Below, piece after piece: positions 59,976 through 64,000 of a DNA stretch of 64,000 nt (position 1 is its first letter; the number at the start of each line of letters is the position of its first letter). The stretch spans positions 429,234 to 493,233 of the forward strand of contig NZ_JAHUTS010000001.1 in the NCBI RefSeq assembly GCF_019209835.1, read 5' to 3'. The translations under genes and the position numbers were made by a program. Below the pieces are notes generated by a model, which worked only from the letters and a program-made list of their open reading frames with translations, was not told where the DNA came from and ran no database searches. The stretch is from Enterovibrio paralichthyis. Its GTDB lineage: Bacteria > Pseudomonadota > Gammaproteobacteria > Enterobacterales > Vibrionaceae.

Positions 59976-61960
59976 ACTTGCTAGGAAAGCTGTCTCTCGA
60001 CGCCATTCCTTATCATGAGCCGATTATCATGATCACTTTGGCAGTCGTGGCGGTTGCTGCGCTGCTGCTTGTTGTTTTTATCACCAAGAACAAATTTTGG
60101 GGCACCTTGTGGAGTGACTGGATCACCTCTGTCGATCACAAGCGCCTCGGCGTAATGTATATCACCCTCGCACTCGTCATGCTGGTGCGCGGGTTTGCCG
60201 ATGCCATCATGATGCGAACCCAGCTCGCTATGGCCACCAGCGGCGATCCGGGATATTTGCCGCCTGAGCACTACGACCAGATATTCACCGCCCACGGGGT
60301 CATCATGATCATCTTTATGGCTATGCCATTCATGATTGGCCTGATGAACATCGTGTTGCCATTGCAAATTGGCGCACGTGATGTGGCGTTTCCATTCCTG
60401 AATAATCTGAGCTTCTGGCTGACTGCCGGCGGTGCGGTGCTGATAAACCTCTCATTGGGTTTGGGTGAGTTCGCGAAAACCGGCTGGGTTGCCTATCCGC
60501 CACTTTCTGAGCTTTCCTTCAGCCCCAGCACGGGGGTGGACTATTACATCTGGGCGCTTCAGATATCGGGCTTGGGTACCCTGCTCACGGCGGTTAACTT
60601 TCTGGTGACGGTGTTTAAAATGCGCGCGCCGGGCATGACGCTGATGAAGATGCCTATCTTCACCTGGACATGCACATGGGCCAATATCCTGATTGCAGCG
60701 TCGTTCCCTATCCTCACTGCCGTGCTCGCGATGTTGACGCTCGACCGTTACCTGGGTTTCCACTTCTTCACCAATGAAGCCGGTGGTAATGCAATGATGT
60801 ATATCAACCTCTTCTGGGCGTGGGGACACCCCGAGGTGTACATCCTGATCTTGCCTGCCTTTGGGATTTTCTCTGAAGTGATTTCAACCTTCACCGGCAA
60901 GCGCCTGTTTGGCTATAAATCCATGGTTTATGCCAGTGGTGCTATCTCCATCCTTGGCTTTATTGTGTGGCTGCACCACTTCTTCACCATGGGCTCAAGC
61001 GCCAATGTGAATGCCTTCTTTGGTGTCATGACCATGGTGATCGCCGTGCCAACCGGGGTAAAACTGTTCAACTGGCTGTTTACCATCTATCGCGGCAGGC
61101 TGCGCCTTACCACGCCGGTTCTCTGGACGCTCGGCTTTATGGTCACCTTCACCGTCGGTGGCATGACTGGCGTATTGCTGGCGATTCCCGGTGCAGACTA
61201 TGTGCTGCATAACAGCCTGTTCCTTATCGCCCACTTCCATAACACCATTATCGGCGGCGCCGTGTTTGGCTATCTTGCCGGTTTCACCTATTGGTTCCCG
61301 AAAGCCATGGGTTACAGACTGGATGAGCGCTGGGGCAAGGTTTCATTCTGGTGCTGGCTGGTTGGCTTCTTTGTCGCCTTTATGCCGCTCTATGTCCTTG
61401 GCTTCCTAGGCATGACCCGCCGCCTGAACCATACCGATAATCCAGACTGGAACATCTGGCTTTATATCGCCTTTATCGGTGCCGTTATCATCATGTTCGG
61501 TGTGATTTCGCAGGTTATCCAACTTGTTGTGAGCTTCAAAAACCGCGAGCGACTGAAAGACACCACTGGAGACCCATGGAATGGCCATACCCTGGAATGG
61601 TCAACGGCGTCGCCACCGCAATACTACAACTTCGCCAAAACTCCGGTGGTAACAGACATTGATGCATGGACAGATGCCAAAGAGAAAGGACTGGCCTACC
61701 AGGCACAAACTTCCTACGCACCGATCCACATGCCGAAAAACACATCGGCGGGCGTCTTTATGAGCGCCGCACTCACCACCTTTTGCTTTGCCATGATCTG
61801 GCACATCTGGTGGCTGGCGATATTCGGCCTGCTGGGCGCGGTGACCGTGTTTATCAAGCGCTGTTACACGTCTGATGTGGACTATTACGTGCTCAATGAC
61901 GAAATCAGCCAGATTGAGTCCACCCACCTGAACCATGCAACCGCGGAGGGACGCCCGTGA
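59972..61960 (+). CDS. cyoB: Cytochrome bo3 ubiquinol oxidase subunit I
   Basis: CyoB holds low-spin heme b, heme o3 and CuB and reduces O2 to water while pumping protons. The 662-residue protein has about 15 membrane helices. Key residues are seen in FTAHGVIMII (heme b ligand His), WAWGHPEVYILILPAFG (CuB His, Glu of the D channel, and the His-Tyr cross-link), WLHHFFTMG (two CuB His) and IAHFHNTIIGG (heme ligands). Start and cyoA stop overlap as ATGA, and it overlaps cyoC by four bases. Confidence 0.96.
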   Translation: MNLLGKLSLDAIPYHEPIIMITLAVVAVAALLLVVFITKNKFWGTLWSDWITSVDHKRLGVMYITLALVMLVRGFADAIMMRTQLAMATSGDPGYLPPEHYDQIFTAHGVIMIIFMAMPFMIGLMNIVLPLQIGARDVAFPFLNNLSFWLTAGGAVLINLSLGLGEFAKTGWVAYPPLSELSFSPSTGVDYYIWALQISGLGTLLTAVNFLVTVFKMRAPGMTLMKMPIFTWTCTWANILIAASFPILTAVLAMLTLDRYLGFHFFTNEAGGNAMMYINLFWAWGHPEVYILILPAFGIFSEVISTFTGKRLFGYKSMVYASGAISILGFIVWLHHFFTMGSSANVNAFFGVMTMVIAVPTGVKLFNWLFTIYRGRLRLTTPVLWTLGFMVTFTVGGMTGVLLAIPGADYVLHNSLFLIAHFHNTIIGGAVFGYLAGFTYWFPKAMGYRLDERWGKVSFWCWLVGFFVAFMPLYVLGFLGMTRRLNHTDNPDWNIWLYIAFIGAVIIMFGVISQVIQLVVSFKNRERLKDTTGDPWNGHTLEWSTASPPQYYNFAKTPVVTDIDAWTDAKEKGLAYQAQTSYAPIHMPKNTSAGVFMSAALTTFCFAMIWHIWWLAIFGLLGAVTVFIKRCYTSDVDYYVLNDEISQIESTHLNHATAEGRP

Positions 61961-62583
61961 GTATCACCCATTCGGCAGCACTGGACGCACACAGTGCCGA
62001 TGCCGCGCATCACGAAGAGCACCATGACACGGGCAGCAACAATGTGTTTGGCTTCTGGCTTTACCTGATGACCGACTGCCTGTTGTTTGCCTCTTTCTTT
62101 GCCACTTACGCCGTGTTGTATATGAACACAGCTGGTGGCGTGTCAGGCAAAGACATCTTTGACCTGAACTTTGTGGCGGTTGAAACCGCCGCCCTGCTCC
62201 TTAGCAGCATCACGTTTGGCTTCGCCATGATTGCAGCGAACAGGCAGAACAAGCTGACAACCCTGCGTTGGCTGTTTGTCACCTTCCTGTTGGGAGCAAC
62301 GTTTATCGGGATGGAAATCTACGAATTCCACCACCTGATCAGCAATGGTGAAGGCCCTCAGGAAAGTGCCTTCCTGACATCCTTCTTCTCGCTGGTCGGT
62401 TTGCATGGCCTGCACGTAACAGCCGGACTTATCTGGATGGCTGTGATGATGGGCGAAGTCTCGTTCCGCGGATTGCCTAAGCAGACCGTCACCCGGCTGA
62501 GCTGTCTCAGCCTGTTCTGGCACTTTCTGGATATTGTCTGGATCTGTGTATTTACCGTGGTTTACCTGATGGGGGCGCTATAA
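61957..62583 (+). CDS. cyoC: Cytochrome bo3 ubiquinol oxidase subunit III
   Basis: CyoC, 208 residues, is the five-helix subunit III that stabilises the oxidase core. LYLMTDCLLFASFFATYAVL, the conserved Glu of IGMEIYEFHHLI and LFWHFLDIVWICVFTVVYLMG match the family. The GTG start overlaps the cyoB stop. Only one base separates its stop from cyoD. Confidence 0.94.
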   Translation: MSITHSAALDAHSADAAHHEEHHDTGSNNVFGFWLYLMTDCLLFASFFATYAVLYMNTAGGVSGKDIFDLNFVAVETAALLLSSITFGFAMIAANRQNKLTTLRWLFVTFLLGATFIGMEIYEFHHLISNGEGPQESAFLTSFFSLVGLHGLHVTAGLIWMAVMMGEVSFRGLPKQTVTRLSCLSLFWHFLDIVWICVFTVVYLMGAL

Positions 62584-62940
62584 ATGAGCAGCAATGAATC
62601 GCAATCTCTTGAACTCGAACTTCAGGAACAAGGCGACCATAGCCAAACCGGCACACGGGATTACCTTATTGGGTTTGTCCTGTCGGTCATTCTCACCGCA
62701 ATACCGTTCTGGCTGGTTTCTACGGGCTTGCTGACAAAACCCACCACGGTGGCCACTATCGTCACTATGGCTATCATCCAGATCTGGGTGCACCTGAAAT
62801 ACTTCCTGCACCTGAACTTCGTGACGGAGGAAGGCAAAGCCAACAGCTTATCTTTCCTGTTCAGCGCATTGATTATCGTGATGGTAGTGGGTCTGTCTGT
62901 TTGGATTATCTACGAGTCCAACGCCATGATGATGCACTGA
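62584..62940 (+). CDS. cyoD: Cytochrome bo3 ubiquinol oxidase subunit IV
   Basis: CyoD, 118 residues with three membrane helices, assists assembly of the CuB site. The segments YLIGFVLSVILTAIPFWLV and IQIWVHLKYFLHLNF are characteristic. It begins immediately after cyoC and is 17 bases ahead of cyoE. Confidence 0.93.
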   Translation: MSSNESQSLELELQEQGDHSQTGTRDYLIGFVLSVILTAIPFWLVSTGLLTKPTTVATIVTMAIIQIWVHLKYFLHLNFVTEEGKANSLSFLFSALIIVMVVGLSVWIIYESNAMMMH

Positions 62941-62957
62941 GCAAGGGAAAGAATCAT

Positions 62958-63836
62958 ATGTTCCGCCGTTATCTTAAGGTAACCAAACCCGGCATTATCA
63001 TGGGAAACCTGATTGCCACTGCCGGGGGATTCCTGCTGGCCTCCAGGGGTCAGATTGACCCTACGCTGATGTTGGCGACGCTGACCGGGCTGTCACTGGT
63101 GGTTGCGTCAGGGTGCGCCTTCAACAACGTGATAGACAGGGATATCGACGCAAAGATGGCGCGGACGAAAAGCCGTGTCACCGTCACAGGGGAAATGTCA
63201 CCACTGGCTGCCCTCACCCATGGCGTTGCGCTGGCTATTCTTGGCTTTGGCATTCTGGCCTGGTTTACCAATTCACTGGCGCTGGGTTTTTCTGCCTTCG
63301 GTTTTGTGATTTATGTTGGGGTGTACAGCCTCTACATGAAGCGCCATTCCGTGTTTGGCACCCTTGTCGGCAGCCTTTCCGGAGCAGTTCCACCTGTGGT
63401 TGGCTATTGCGCTGTCAGCGACCAGTTTGACTCCGGTGCTGCTATCCTGCTGATCATGTTCTGCCTGTGGCAAATGCCTCATTCCTACGCCATTGCTATC
63501 TTCCGCTATCAGGACTACAAAAACGCCGGTATTCCGGTGTTGCCTGTGGCGCAGGGCATTGATTCCGCAAAACGGCAGATCGTGGTTTACATCGCGCTCT
63601 ACACTCTGGTTGTGCTGCTGTTGCCAATCAATGGCTATACGGGATTAGCGTTTATGGCGGTAGCTTGCAGCACCGGGTTTTGGTGGTTGTTAATGGCACT
63701 GCGGGGGTACAAGCGCGGGGTGGATATGACGCGCTGGGCAAGGCAGGTATTCGCGTTTTCCATTGTCAGTATCACCGCGATCAGCATTGCAATGGCCGTG
63801 GATTATCACACCGCAATCTCGCCCCTGACGCTGTGA
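62958..63836 (+). CDS. cyoE: Protoheme IX farnesyltransferase (heme O synthase)
   Basis: CyoE attaches a farnesyl group to heme b, making the heme o needed by CyoB. This 292-residue UbiA-family enzyme has nine predicted membrane helices, the Asp-rich motif NNVIDRDIDAKMARTKSR for Mg-diphosphate binding, and YTLYMKRHS-like (actual YSLYMKRHSVFG) second motif. AAGGGAAA precedes the ATG at 62958. It closes the cyo operon before a strong terminator. Confidence 0.94.
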   Translation: MFRRYLKVTKPGIIMGNLIATAGGFLLASRGQIDPTLMLATLTGLSLVVASGCAFNNVIDRDIDAKMARTKSRVTVTGEMSPLAALTHGVALAILGFGILAWFTNSLALGFSAFGFVIYVGVYSLYMKRHSVFGTLVGSLSGAVPPVVGYCAVSDQFDSGAAILLIMFCLWQMPHSYAIAIFRYQDYKNAGIPVLPVAQGIDSAKRQIVVYIALYTLVVLLLPINGYTGLAFMAVACSTGFWWLLMALRGYKRGVDMTRWARQVFAFSIVSITAISIAMAVDYHTAISPLTL

Positions 63837-63877
63837 AGCCCTCATACCGGCTAACGAAAAAGGCCCGGAAGGGTAAT

Positions 63878-63909
63878 GCCAGTCAGTTAAGCTGACTGGC
63901 TTTCTTTTT
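63878..63909 (+). terminator. Terminator of the cyo operon
   Basis: Perfect nine-base stem gccagtcag/ctgactggc with a five-base loop, followed by tttcttttt. Confidence 0.87.
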
Positions 63910-63981
63910 ATTGGGGTATTTCTTTGCCTTAGGCTTCACGGCTCTCGGGTATATTCGATCTTCTCGCTTAATGGGCAACAC

Positions 63982-64000
63982 ATGATGTATCGCCTCCTCC
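63982..64000 (+). CDS. Possible start of a gene cut by the window end
   Basis: An ATG at 63982 begins MMYRLL, with gggca just upstream as a weak ribosome site. Only six codons are visible, so no more can be said. Confidence 0.25.

Noticed and set aside
1..64000. CRISPR arrays, prophage, insertion sequences, tRNA or rRNA genes
   Set aside because: Looked for regularly spaced repeats, transposase or phage-type proteins and RNA gene signatures; none found.

Overview
The window looks like chromosomal DNA of a marine or brackish-water gammaproteobacterium, most likely in the Vibrionaceae (Enterovibrio, Grimontia or Photobacterium type). This rests on the gene families present (multidomain GH18 chitinase, ectoine catabolism with a TRAP transporter, NhaA, several cyclic-di-GMP signalling proteins, cytochrome bo3 oxidase) and on moderate GC with AT-rich intergenic gaps. 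It is an inference, because no rRNA or other taxonomic marker is present. I see no tRNA, rRNA, IS element, prophage or CRISPR array.

Layout. 1-5.6 kb: tail of an unidentified gene, a probable 25-residue membrane protein, an alpha/beta hydrolase, a DEAD-box helicase, a Nudix hydrolase, a hotdog-fold DUF4442 protein and NhaA. 5.6-6.0 kb: a convergent gap with two perfect DnaA boxes facing each other. 6.0-10.5 kb: a two-gene signalling operon (EAL/HDOD protein, then a tripartite hybrid histidine kinase) behind a near-consensus promoter. 10.7-16 kb: PhzF-family protein, a small acidic protein, an M16 lipoprotein peptidase, and an overlapping pair coding for a DksA/TraR-type zinc finger and a Spy-like periplasmic protein. 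16-25 kb: a BCCT transporter with a coiled-coil tail, a chitinase, a membrane-anchored FKBP, a PTS-EIIC/EAL fusion and an APH-family kinase.

25.1-38.8 kb is the main functional unit, a complete ectoine and probably 5-hydroxyectoine uptake and degradation island. The MocR-type regulator EnuR and the TRAP permeases (uehB, uehC) lie on the minus strand. Divergent from them run doeA, doeB, the TRAP binding protein (uehA), doeX, doeC, doeD, eutB, eutC and eutA. Ectoine is imported, the ring is opened by DoeA, the acetyl group removed by DoeB, and diaminobutyrate passes through DoeD and DoeC to aspartate. EutABC are thought to prepare hydroxyectoine. The TRAP genes are split by strand: permeases are with the regulator, the binding protein is inside the catabolic operon.

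38.8-45.3 kb: an LTA-synthase-like sulfatase-fold membrane enzyme, a decayed GFA gene, then a sulfur/persulfide module (Rrf2 regulator divergent from a TauE/SafE exporter, an ETHE1-type persulfide dioxygenase, and a phosphatase-like/SQR-like fusion lacking one expected redox cysteine). 45.3-50 kb: a DcuC-type carboxylate carrier with an upstream CRP site, an AraC/GyrI-like regulator divergent from a LysN-like aminotransferase, and a DUF4156 lipoprotein. 50-58.8 kb is more accessory and AT-rich: MscS channel, DUF6482 and other small proteins, a DUF5666 lipoprotein, a secreted PIG-L deacetylase with a ricin-like C-terminus, a LysE exporter. 59-63.8 kb: cyoABCDE for the quinol oxidase. A diverged palindromic repeat is scattered through intergenic gaps.
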